NCBI GenBank assembly: GCA_001771055.1
Contig: MESS01000151.1
Coordinates: forward strand, 18,229-25,860
From: Caldithrix sp. RBG_13_44_9
Lineage (GTDB): Bacteria; Calditrichota; Calditrichia; RBG-13-44-9
Reading direction: 5' to 3'
Length of the DNA stretch: 7,632 nt
Positions 1-6,847 of this stretch are shown piece by piece (position 1 is the first letter of the stretch; each line of letters begins with the position of its first letter). The notes under the pieces are model-generated. The model saw only the letters and a list, made by a program, of their open reading frames with translations. It had not been told where the DNA came from and searched no databases. Position numbers and translations under genes: made by a program.

Positions 1-166
1 ATGGGGGTGTACTAAGATTAATTCTACACTGATAATAGAGATCGATTAAATTTATTGAAAAACGGTGCTCCAGCGATTTTATGGAAAATCTTCCTTGTTT
101 TTCTATGGCGGTTCATTTATTTAAAATGTATATTTTTCGAAAATCGGTGAAAATAAATATACCAAT
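1..166. other. upstream gap, no gene supported
   Basis: All three plus-strand frames close quickly (stops at 13-15, 30-32 and 47-49), so at most a few terminal codons of an upstream gene could be present. The stretch is AT-rich and presumably carries the promoter of the helicase gene, but I find no convincing -35/-10 pair. The best isolated -10-like strings are TAAAAT at 122-127 and TATATT at 129-134. A 10-base palindrome, TTTTCGAAAA, lies at 134-143. I saw no LexA-type box of the E. coli (CTGT-N8-ACAG) or Bacillus (GAAC-N4-GTTC) form. Confidence 0.5.
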
Positions 167-3115
167 ATGATCGAATCGCAAATTTTACATGAACTTAAGA
201 TCAGTCGGTTTGTCGCTCTGGACATTGAAACAACCGGGCTGGAATTTTTGAAAGATGAGATCATAGAAATCGCGGCGGTTCGGTACGTAGAGGGTGCCAA
301 GGAAGATAAACTGCAGTTTCTTTTGAAACCAACCCAGGCCATTCCCTACCATATCAGCCGGTTGACCGGTATCTCCAATGAGATGGTAGCGGTGGCACCC
401 CAATTGGATGACATCGCTCTCAAATTTTTACAATTTATTGGGGAAGATGCATTAATAGTTCATAACGCCCCGTTTGATCTTCCTTTTCTGGAATACCACC
501 TAAAAAAAAGCATCCAGCAAAAGATTAATCAACCTGAAGATCAGAAAAATCTGCTGCTTCAGAATCCCCAGTATGATACTCTGACCCTGGCCAGAATTTT
601 TCTGCCATTTCAGTCAGGATTTTCACTGGTCAAATTAGCAGAATATTTTCAGATTGAGATCACTCAGCATCATCGTGCCCTGCCCGATGCCTGCGCTGCC
701 GCCGAAATATTTTTGAAATTGATCGAAATCTCACTTCGCACCGATTTTAAAGATATCCGGAAGATCGTTGAAATATTAGAACCCACTGATGATCCCGCTA
801 AAATTTTTTTACTGCAGTTATATACTTTATTAGCCAGCGGCAAATACCATTTTGAGCATACTCTGGATAAAGAGTCGTTTATTTATTCTACTCAACTTTT
901 TAATATTATCGGGGAGGAGGATACTCCTGAGAATGGACAGTTGAAAACAGATCCGGTTGATGACCAGGAAATAGCGGCCTTTTTTGACCGGGATGGGATG
1001 CTGGAAAAATCATTCGGTAAGTTTGAACACCGTTCTGCCCAGGTGGAAATGGCTGAACAGGTGGCACGGTCGTTTAATGAATCAAAATTTTTAGTGGTGG
1101 AAGCAGGAACCGGTACCGGGAAGTCCATGGCTTACCTCCTTCCGGCTATCAAATGGAGTGTGGAAAATTATGGTCCATTTGGACGGATTGTCATCAGCAC
1201 CAATACCAAGAACCTGCAGGAACAGTTGTTCTTCAAGGATTTACCGATACTGCACAGCATTCTGAAGACAAAATTCAAAGCGGTCCTTCTCAAGGGAAAG
1301 GCTAATTATTTATGCCTGGATAAATGGTATACCATTTTGAATGATATGAAGTATCGGTTATCGGTTTATGAACGGGTAAAAATATTACCGCTGGTACTGT
1401 GGATTAAAAAAACTGAGACAGGGGATATTTCTGAGAATAATGGTTTTGCCGCAGAGCGGAATGCCGGCCTGTGGTCTAAATTCATTGCCGAGGATAATTA
1501 TTGTCCGGGGCGCAGTTGCAAATACTATCAGCACTGTTTCTTATGGCGAGTCAGAAATCATGCCCGCAACGCCCACCTGGTTCTGGTGAATCACTCCCTG
1601 TTATTTTCTGATCTGGCTGCCGCAAATTCCATTTTAAATGAATATGTGAATGTGATTTTTGATGAGGCCCACAATATAGAAAAGGTGGCCACTGATTATC
1701 TGGGAATGCAAATTTCCTGGTGGGACTTCCGGGAAACACTGCAGCGACTGTATCAAAAGGAAAAGTACGAAACCGGACTTTTAGTCCAACTTAAAAAAAG
1801 AATTCAATTAAGTAATCTGGATTCTCTGAAAAAAGAACTCCTTCTCAATCAACTCCAAAGCCTTAATCCCCTGGTGAGTCAAAGCTGGATTGCCGCCCAG
1901 GGTTTTTTCAAGGAGTTAACTTCGCTGCTGCGCAGCCTGGTGGCCGATTCGGGGCAGTCGGAATTTTCTTACAAATTTCGCTATCAGAAAGCAGAAGGTT
2001 TAAAAGAAAAAATATTTTCTTATTACCATGAACTCATTGAGTTATTGCGGAGGTTACAGAATAATGTTCACTCTTTAATCGAGTTTTTGCGGGAAATCCC
2101 GGCAGATAGTTTTCGTTACCAGAAACAAATTCAACAGGAATTATTTGCCCAGATGACCAATTTAGAAAGTTTAACCGGCACCCTGGATTATTTAATTTCA
2201 GCAGAATGGGATAACTGGGTTTATTGGTTTGAGCTTCCTGGTCGGCAGGATTCAGACGACAGCCGTTTGTATGCTGTTCCGTTAAAAATTGCCGAACTTT
2301 TATCCGAGAAACTCTATAGCAAATTAAGAACCGGGATTTTTACCTCTGCCACCTTGACGGTAAGTAAAAATTTTGATTACTTCATCGAGCGGGCAGGTTT
2401 AAATGTTTTGAAAGCGGATCGTCTGCAAAAATTATTACTGGATTCCCCATTTAATTTTGAAGAACAGGCTTTATTAGCTATTCCAACGTTTCTACCGGAT
2501 CCGCGTTCATCAGATTACCGGGACGCCGTTAAAAAATTTATCGAACAATTGGTAAAAGAGCAACCACGGGGAACCCTGGTCCTTTTCACTTCTCATGCTC
2601 TGTTGAAAGATATGTATGAATCTCTGCGTTTGACCTTTGAAGCAGAAAAAATTCCCCTGCTGGCTCAGGGAATCAGTGGTAATCGCCATTCTTTGATTAA
2701 TGAATTTAAACAACACCCTAAATCTTATCTCTTTGGGACGGATAGTTTTTGGGAGGGGATCGATGTTCCGGGAGAGGCGCTGGAGATTCTCCTGATCACC
2801 AAATTGCCATTCGATGTTCCAACTGAACCGGTCATTCAAGCCAAAGCAGAAATGATTCAGCGGATGGGAGGCAATCCCTTCATGGATTTTACTATTCCGG
2901 AGGCGGTTATCAGATTACGCCAGGGATTTGGCCGGCTGATTCGCTCAACCTCGGATTACGGAGCGGTGATCATACTGGACAACCGGGTTATAAAAAAAAT
3001 GTACGGCCAGATTTTTTTGGAATCACTGCCGGCCAGCAGCCGGATTTTTCAAAATGCGGATGAACTCTGGGAAGAACTCTTAAACTGGTTTAAGAAAGTG
3101 AGCAAATTGGCATGA
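167..3115 (+). CDS. dinG: DinG-family ATP-dependent helicase with N-terminal DEDDh 3'-5' exonuclease domain
   Basis: Predicted cytoplasmic DNA repair enzyme: a DnaQ-like exonuclease fused to an XPD/DinG superfamily 2 helicase. The exonuclease occupies about residues 13-190 and has D19/E21 (ALDIETTG), D104 (HNAPFD) and H169/D174 (HRALPDA), a full DEDDh set. After a linker come a Q-motif (F286-Q292), Walker A (AGTGTGKS, 313-320), DEAH (499-502), motif III TSAT (726-729), GTDSFWEGID (857-866) and motif VI QGFGRLIR (919-926). C383, C446, C451 and C457 look like Fe-S ligands; the last three have the same 5- and 6-residue steps as in E. coli DinG. E. coli DinG (about 716 aa) lacks the exonuclease. 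Firmicute fusions (about 900 aa) have it, and the studied S. aureus enzyme lacks the Fe-S cluster. ATG 167 is the only usual start after the in-frame stop at 122-124; its ribosome binding site is weak. The stop overlaps the next start (ATGA). Confidence 0.95.
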   Translation: MIESQILHELKISRFVALDIETTGLEFLKDEIIEIAAVRYVEGAKEDKLQFLLKPTQAIPYHISRLTGISNEMVAVAPQLDDIALKFLQFIGEDALIVHNAPFDLPFLEYHLKKSIQQKINQPEDQKNLLLQNPQYDTLTLARIFLPFQSGFSLVKLAEYFQIEITQHHRALPDACAAAEIFLKLIEISLRTDFKDIRKIVEILEPTDDPAKIFLLQLYTLLASGKYHFEHTLDKESFIYSTQLFNIIGEEDTPENGQLKTDPVDDQEIAAFFDRDGMLEKSFGKFEHRSAQVEMAEQVARSFNESKFLVVEAGTGTGKSMAYLLPAIKWSVENYGPFGRIVISTNTKNLQEQLFFKDLPILHSILKTKFKAVLLKGKANYLCLDKWYTILNDMKYRLSVYERVKILPLVLWIKKTETGDISENNGFAAERNAGLWSKFIAEDNYCPGRSCKYYQHCFLWRVRNHARNAHLVLVNHSLLFSDLAAANSILNEYVNVIFDEAHNIEKVATDYLGMQISWWDFRETLQRLYQKEKYETGLLVQLKKRIQLSNLDSLKKELLLNQLQSLNPLVSQSWIAAQGFFKELTSLLRSLVADSGQSEFSYKFRYQKAEGLKEKIFSYYHELIELLRRLQNNVHSLIEFLREIPADSFRYQKQIQQELFAQMTNLESLTGTLDYLISAEWDNWVYWFELPGRQDSDDSRLYAVPLKIAELLSEKLYSKLRTGIFTSATLTVSKNFDYFIERAGLNVLKADRLQKLLLDSPFNFEEQALLAIPTFLPDPRSSDYRDAVKKFIEQLVKEQPRGTLVLFTSHALLKDMYESLRLTFEAEKIPLLAQGISGNRHSLINEFKQHPKSYLFGTDSFWEGIDVPGEALEILLITKLPFDVPTEPVIQAKAEMIQRMGGNPFMDFTIPEAVIRLRQGFGRLIRSTSDYGAVIILDNRVIKKMYGQIFLESLPASSRIFQNADELWEELLNWFKKVSKLA

Positions 3116-4290
3116 GCGTGATAACCGGCTTGGATATTATTCAGCAAGATCGTTTTAAATCCTTACAGGGAAAAAAAATCGCGGTATTAAATAATCAGGC
3201 TTCAATTAACCACCATTTTCACCATGTCCTGGAATTGATGTTGCCTTATCATCAGCAGAAATATCTTGAAATTAAAGCGGTTTTCGGTCCCCAGCATGGT
3301 CTGTGGGGGCAAACTCAGGATAATATGATTGAGTGGGAAGGTTCTCTGGATGAGCAAAGCGGATTAAAGATTTTCTCTCTTTATGGTCAGTACCGGAAAC
3401 CAATCCCGGCCATGTTGAGCAATGTTGAAGTATTTTTGATCGATCTTCCTGATGTGGGCTCTCGTTATTATACCTTCATTTGGACCATGGCTTTGGTGAT
3501 GGAAGCCTGTCAGGAGAATAATATCAGGGTGATTGTGCTGGATCGGCCCAATCCGATTTCCGGAGTGCAGGTTGAAGGAACGGTTTTGGACCCGTTATTC
3601 CAAAGTTTTGTCGGGCTCTATCCACTTCCGCAGCGTCATGGAATGACCATGGGAGAGATAGCCTTATATTTGAAGGATCACTTTTTTTCTTCGCTCAGAT
3701 TGAAAGTTATCAGGATGCGAAAGTGGAAACGAGCCTATTATTTTCCCCAAACTCAGTTCCCCTGGGTAATGCCATCTCCCAACATGCCTTTTTGGGAAAC
3801 TGCCCTGGTTTATCCCGGAATGTGTTTATTAGAAGGAACCAATCTATCTGAAGGAAGGGGTACCAACCGACCTTTTGAGACTTTTGGTGCACCCTGGATT
3901 GACGGCCGCAGATTATGTCACGAGCTGAATATCCAAAACTTGCCAGGTGTTTTTTTCCGTCCAGTGCAATTTCTGCCTACCTTTCAGAAATACAGGGATG
4001 AGATCTGTGAGGGAGCTTTTATTCATGTGACAGATAAATCAGCTTTCCAGCCGGTAGTGACCACCATAAGTCTTCTGCAAATAATCTACAGGATGTATCC
4101 CGATCATTTCAACTGGAAAAATCCACCCTACGAGTACGAATATGAAAAAATGCCTTTTGATATTTTGGCGGGTAATGGCTGGCTACGACAGATGATTGAG
4201 CACCAGACTTCCCTCCATATCATCCAACAGAAAATGGAAGAAGAGGTGGAGGTCTTTCGACCGATTCGGCAAAAATATCTGTTATATTAA
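3112..4290 (+). CDS. DUF1343 family protein, NamZ-like exo-beta-N-acetylmuramidase homologue
   Basis: The protein matches the DUF1343 family along its whole 392 residues. The founding member, B. subtilis NamZ (YbbC, family GH171), removes terminal N-acetylmuramic acid from peptidoglycan fragments. Recognisable blocks are KKIAVLNNQAS near the start, FGPQHG at 58-63, the PDVGSRYYTF block, VLDRPNP followed by VEG (154-156), RHGMTMGE (175-182), SPNMP (222-226) and LEGTNLSEGRGT around 240-251. The C-terminal third, after GAPWID, is less conserved. Position 61 is Gln where many relatives have Glu (PEHG). No signal peptide is visible: the N-terminus is polar and runs straight into the Rossmann-like domain, whereas secreted relatives carry one. 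A cytoplasmic role in muropeptide recycling is therefore possible. The start overlaps the helicase stop by 4 bases, so translation is probably coupled. Family assignment is firm; activity and substrate are inferred. Confidence 0.9.
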   Translation: MSVITGLDIIQQDRFKSLQGKKIAVLNNQASINHHFHHVLELMLPYHQQKYLEIKAVFGPQHGLWGQTQDNMIEWEGSLDEQSGLKIFSLYGQYRKPIPAMLSNVEVFLIDLPDVGSRYYTFIWTMALVMEACQENNIRVIVLDRPNPISGVQVEGTVLDPLFQSFVGLYPLPQRHGMTMGEIALYLKDHFFSSLRLKVIRMRKWKRAYYFPQTQFPWVMPSPNMPFWETALVYPGMCLLEGTNLSEGRGTNRPFETFGAPWIDGRRLCHELNIQNLPGVFFRPVQFLPTFQKYRDEICEGAFIHVTDKSAFQPVVTTISLLQIIYRMYPDHFNWKNPPYEYEYEKMPFDILAGNGWLRQMIEHQTSLHIIQQKMEEEVEVFRPIRQKYLLY

Positions 4291-4454
4291 TTTACAGATG
4301 AATAACTTTCTGAAATGGGAGTCTCTTAGGCACTATTCTGAATCAGGGTGAATATTTCCTCCAAACTTTAGTCACTTTGGAGACAGAAATTTTACCAGGT
4401 CGTCGTTCAGGGTGACTTTTATTCAACCGGATATTCCTGAGCCCTTTATAAAAT
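4291..4454. other. convergent intergenic region
   Basis: This is the gap between the stops of the plus-strand DUF1343 gene and the minus-strand DUF1028 gene. It has no open reading frame of note. It holds one hairpin (annotated separately) and a 9-base direct repeat TCAGGGTGA at 4343-4351 and 4407-4415. I saw no hairpin with a good U-tract in either direction. Confidence 0.5.
4359..4382. terminator. weak hairpin, possible bidirectional terminator
   Basis: A perfect 7-base-pair stem, CTCCAAA (4359-4365) with TTTGGAG (4376-4382), encloses a 10-base loop. It sits between two convergent genes, where a shared terminator is expected. Neither side has a clear run of T (plus-strand downstream sequence is ACAGAAATTTT), so intrinsic termination is doubtful. 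Confidence 0.3.
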
Positions 4455-5459
4455 TTATTTGATCAATTTCTGAAATTCCACATTCTGTTGTAGAGAGTCT
4501 AGATCTTTATCAACTGAGGCTTGCTTTTTTAGATTTGGATTCAGAGCCAAAGCGTTTTGTAGAGCTTCCAGCGCCTCAGCAGTCCGACCAGCCGCCAATC
4601 GAATCACCGCCAGATCATATAAAACCTCAGCATTGGACGGCGCCAGTTTAGCAGCCCGTTCAATGTGAGGCAGGGCCTCGGCATAATCCTGGCGGGTAAA
4701 AAGCGTCCAGCCTTCATTCCAGGAATAATTGACCTGGGCAATCACCAGTAAGCGTCCCAGTTCCTGGAATGGTTCAGGGTGGTCATCTACCCGGATATCG
4801 ATCGCCAGATCGGTATAACCGCCGTAACCTGCACCCTCTTTTACCACCACCAGTGCAGCTGATTGTTTCCCCCGAGAATCGCCGCCTTTTTTATCCCCGG
4901 CCAGAAGAGCAGCATAAAGTCGGTCGGCCAGAGTCCCCTTGGTCTCCAGAAAAGTTTTCTCCATTGCTAACACTACTGCTTCTCCAGCCAGGATATTTCC
5001 CTGCACTGCATAGTTCTTTCCGTTTCGCCCACCGGCCCAGGCGATGCACTCTTCACCGGTGTAGGTGGCGGATTTTCCATCGGCTGCAACCATCCCCAGT
5101 TGTCGTTTAGCGGGATTGTCATCATAACGTAGCAAGAGATCGATCGCTTCGGACGGCTTCAGTCCTAATCCTAATAGTTCCAGACCTCTCCATCCAAAGG
5201 AAGTATTGGCAAAGGATTGAGTGGCCACTGCCCCTACATTAGCTTCAGCCCAGGGAACCACTGATCCAACCGCAAAAAAACGGGAGGCAACTGCCACCCC
5301 TAGTTCATCAGTAAGTGAATCACGTCCTACGATAGAAAATGTCGAAATAGCAGTAACCTGATCATCCCCAGTCAATTGACCGAATAAATCCAGGGCAGGT
5401 AGCAATGCTAAAACTGTCAAATAGCAGATAAAAATGAAAAGTTTAGAAAATTTTATCAT
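4455..5459 (-). CDS. secreted DUF1028 (Ntn-hydrolase-like) protein with C-terminal TPR repeats
   Basis: A 334-residue protein of unknown function. Residues 1 to about 27 form a signal peptide: lysines near the start, a hydrophobic core around 7-23, and a possible cleavage site near FGQ (26-28). Residues about 37-240 are a DUF1028 domain (COG3342, predicted Ntn-hydrolase superfamily): STFSIVGRD (39-47), ELGVAVASRFFAVG (52-65), GAVATQ (76-81), WAG (141-143), QGN (153-155), GGDSRGKQSAAL (192-203) and RVDDHPEP (223-230). About 251-310 form two TPR units, a likely protein-binding platform, followed by a short helical tail. The start at 5459 has AAGGAG seven bases upstream and begins a proper signal peptide; an in-frame ATG at 5588 would put the signal sequence inside the protein and overlap the promoter. 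It is probably a single-gene unit and exported to the periplasm or outside. Family is clear; reaction is unknown. Confidence 0.88.
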   Translation of the reverse strand: MIKFSKLFIFICYLTVLALLPALDLFGQLTGDDQVTAISTFSIVGRDSLTDELGVAVASRFFAVGSVVPWAEANVGAVATQSFANTSFGWRGLELLGLGLKPSEAIDLLLRYDDNPAKRQLGMVAADGKSATYTGEECIAWAGGRNGKNYAVQGNILAGEAVVLAMEKTFLETKGTLADRLYAALLAGDKKGGDSRGKQSAALVVVKEGAGYGGYTDLAIDIRVDDHPEPFQELGRLLVIAQVNYSWNEGWTLFTRQDYAEALPHIERAAKLAPSNAEVLYDLAVIRLAAGRTAEALEALQNALALNPNLKKQASVDKDLDSLQQNVEFQKLIK

Positions 5460-5466
5460 GATCCTT

Positions 5467-5472
5467 CTCCTT
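5467..5472 (-). promoter_or_regulatory. Shine-Dalgarno site deciding the DUF1028 gene start
   Basis: AAGGAG on the minus strand, seven bases before the ATG at 5457-5459. It is the only strong ribosome binding site I see in the window, and it selects this start over the upstream in-frame ATG at 5588. Confidence 0.8.
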
Positions 5473-5483
5473 AAATACAGAAA

Positions 5484-5512
5484 AATATAGGATAATATCC
5501 GACAATCTTCAA
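5484..5512 (-). promoter_or_regulatory. candidate sigma-70 promoter for the DUF1028 gene
   Basis: Minus-strand TTGAAG (5512-5507) and TATATT (5489-5484) are separated by exactly 17 bases. They match the sigma-70 consensus at four and five of six positions. Transcription would begin near 5477, giving a leader of under 20 bases that contains the AAGGAG site. Whether this organism's main sigma factor uses this consensus is an assumption. Confidence 0.5.
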
Positions 5513-5577
5513 TCATAATTATGAACAATATACCAGCGAGCTCGACCTGGTCATTTTTAACATCTGTTAAAATCACC

Positions 5578-5606
5578 TTGATTTTCATAGTTGGCGGAAT
5601 TATTAT
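5578..5606 (+). promoter_or_regulatory. candidate sigma-70 promoter for the DHH phosphoesterase gene
   Basis: TTGATT (5578-5583) and TATTAT (5601-5606) are spaced by 17 bases and match the consensus at four and five of six positions. A start of transcription near 5613 leaves a leader of about 60 bases before ATG 5674. The promoter falls inside the open frame that would extend the protein to 5521, which argues for the shorter protein. It diverges from the DUF1028 promoter, with about 65 bases between the two -35 boxes. Confidence 0.45.
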
Positions 5607-5673
5607 TTTGACTATTTTTTTTTCAATACTGGTCTCAAGTTTTTTACAATTTCAGATTTCCATGGGGTATCAG

Positions 5674-6636
5674 ATGAAACAAACGGTAAGTCAGATTATT
5701 AATTTGATCCAGAATCAGGATAATTTTCTTCTTACAACTCACATGAATGCTGATGGTGATGCCTTTGCATCAGTCTTAGCTATTGCCTATTTAATGGAAA
5801 ATTTGAAGAAGAAATATCAAATAATTATCCACGATCAACAGGTGGATGGTAAATATGATTTTCTATGGGGCATTAAGACCATCCGCTCCTATGCTTCAGA
5901 ACTTAAATCCACTTTTCGGGCTGCTATTGTGCTGGATGTTCCCAGTTTAAAAAGAGTAGGGGATCCGGCCATTCTGATGCCTGCCAGGGAAAATTGTGTA
6001 AAAATTGATCATCATCCAATAGAGGAAGATTTTGCGGCATATAATTATGTTGATACAGAAGCCAGTTCTACCAGCCAATTAATTTATGATATTATTGATC
6101 TGGCCGGTATTCCATTAACCAAGCCCCTTTCGGAACTGATCTTTGCCGGAATAATGTATGATACCGGCCGGTTTTCATTCTCCAACACCCATCAGAGAGA
6201 TTTTGAAATAGCTGCTAAGCTGTTGGCACATGGTGCAGAGCCTCATAAGATTTCCGGTGCGTTGTTTTTTAATAACTCGTTTCATTCCATGAAGACATTA
6301 GGATATGCCCTGGCCAATATGAAAGTATTATTAGATGGAAAATTGAGTGTTATTTTTATTCCTTTAGAAATCATGGAAACCAATAATCATGCGGAAATTG
6401 AAGAATTGGCCAATTATAGTGTGGCCATCCAGGGAGTAGAAGTCGGAATATTTGTGCGGGAAGTCCAGTCTCATTATTATAAAATCAGTTTTCGATCCAA
6501 GGGGAATGTCAATGTCAACTCGATAGCGAAAGTTTTTGGTGGTGGTGGGCATATGCATGCCGCCGGAGCGAGATATGCCGGGCGGTATACCGATTTGGAG
6601 GAAAAAATTGTCAGCGAAGTTCAAAAATTCATTTAA
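5674..6636 (+). CDS. nrnA: DHH/DHHA1 family phosphoesterase, NrnA-like (oligoribonuclease / pAp phosphatase type)
   Basis: A 320-residue protein, the usual size for NrnA, a cytoplasmic metal-dependent enzyme that degrades very short RNAs and dephosphorylates pAp. The DHH domain shows motif I H23/D27/D29 (THMNADGDA), motif II D88 (VLDVPS), motif III DHHP (112-115) and motif IV D163 (YDTGRF); these are the expected Mn-binding residues. The DHHA1 domain ends with GGGGH (289-293) and AAGA, the substrate-binding glycine-rich loop. Motif I has Ala where the common form is PDGDA. Start choice: ATG 5674 follows a TGGGG string by six bases. ATG 5662 is possible, adding four residues. An open frame runs back to 5521 and would add a hydrophobic stretch, but that ATG has no ribosome binding site and the extension covers a promoter-like sequence. 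Oligoribonuclease versus cyclic-dinucleotide activity cannot be settled here. A terminator follows closely, so it seems to be transcribed alone. Confidence 0.88.
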   Translation: MKQTVSQIINLIQNQDNFLLTTHMNADGDAFASVLAIAYLMENLKKKYQIIIHDQQVDGKYDFLWGIKTIRSYASELKSTFRAAIVLDVPSLKRVGDPAILMPARENCVKIDHHPIEEDFAAYNYVDTEASSTSQLIYDIIDLAGIPLTKPLSELIFAGIMYDTGRFSFSNTHQRDFEIAAKLLAHGAEPHKISGALFFNNSFHSMKTLGYALANMKVLLDGKLSVIFIPLEIMETNNHAEIEELANYSVAIQGVEVGIFVREVQSHYYKISFRSKGNVNVNSIAKVFGGGGHMHAAGARYAGRYTDLEEKIVSEVQKFI

Positions 6637-6654
6637 TCCAAGCCGGTTCTGAAA

Positions 6655-6677
6655 TTATTCTCCTGAATAAATTTTTT
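6655..6677 (+). terminator. AT-rich intrinsic terminator after the DHH gene
   Basis: TTATTC (6655-6660) pairs with GAATAA (6665-6670) around a TCCT loop, followed by A and six T (6672-6677). It begins 18 bases past the stop codon. The stem is short and AT-rich, so efficiency may be modest, but position and T-run fit a rho-independent terminator. Confidence 0.55.
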
Positions 6678-6847
6678 GATTTTCTACCTTTTATTTTTAT
6701 TTTTATTAAACTTATATTATTTTTTTAGAAAAAAAAGTGAACTGACGGGAAATTTTTTTATATTATTGGGTAAAAGAGTTAGTTTTTGTAGAAATGTCCT
6801 GCACCTATCATTGGCAGGTTAGATAATGAAACCAGGAAAAATTCGAA
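6678..6847 (+). promoter_or_regulatory. AT-rich leader upstream of the Nudix gene
   Basis: About 170 bases with long T and A runs up to about 6765, then a more mixed segment. It must contain the promoter of the Nudix/B3-4 pair unless read-through occurs, but I could not find a properly spaced -35/-10 pair. Near the gene, CCTGC (6798-6802) can pair with GCAGG (6814-6818). A 10-codon reading frame (6826-6858) follows, then AGGA (6834-6837) ten bases before the TTG start. No known riboswitch class was recognised. Confidence 0.4.

Noticed and set aside
100..166. LexA or other SOS operator for dinG
   Set aside because: No E. coli- or Bacillus-type LexA box was found; the TTTTCGAAAA palindrome is too short and AT-rich to name as an operator.
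121..403. Short minus-strand frames over the helicase 5' end
   Set aside because: They overlap the exonuclease motif I coding region and show no protein-like features.
2510..2839. 109-codon minus-strand open frame within the helicase gene
   Set aside because: It lies fully opposite conserved helicase motifs and has no family signature or ribosome binding site.
4769..5110. 113-codon plus-strand open frame opposite the DUF1028 gene
   Set aside because: Low-complexity, Pro/Arg/Leu-rich translation with no recognisable domain; it is the antisense shadow of a well-conserved coding region.
5460..5588. Longer start (ATG 5588) for the DUF1028 gene
   Set aside because: It would bury a good signal peptide inside the protein and run through the promoter, while AAGGAG sits seven bases before ATG 5459.
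5521..5673. N-terminal membrane-anchored extension of the DHH protein
   Set aside because: No ribosome binding site at 5521, a promoter-like sequence inside the extension, and the shorter form has the usual NrnA length. Kept as a finding because it is not excluded.
6364..6624. 86-codon minus-strand open frame inside the DHH gene
   Set aside because: It is antisense to the conserved DHHA1 domain and its translation has no recognised motif.
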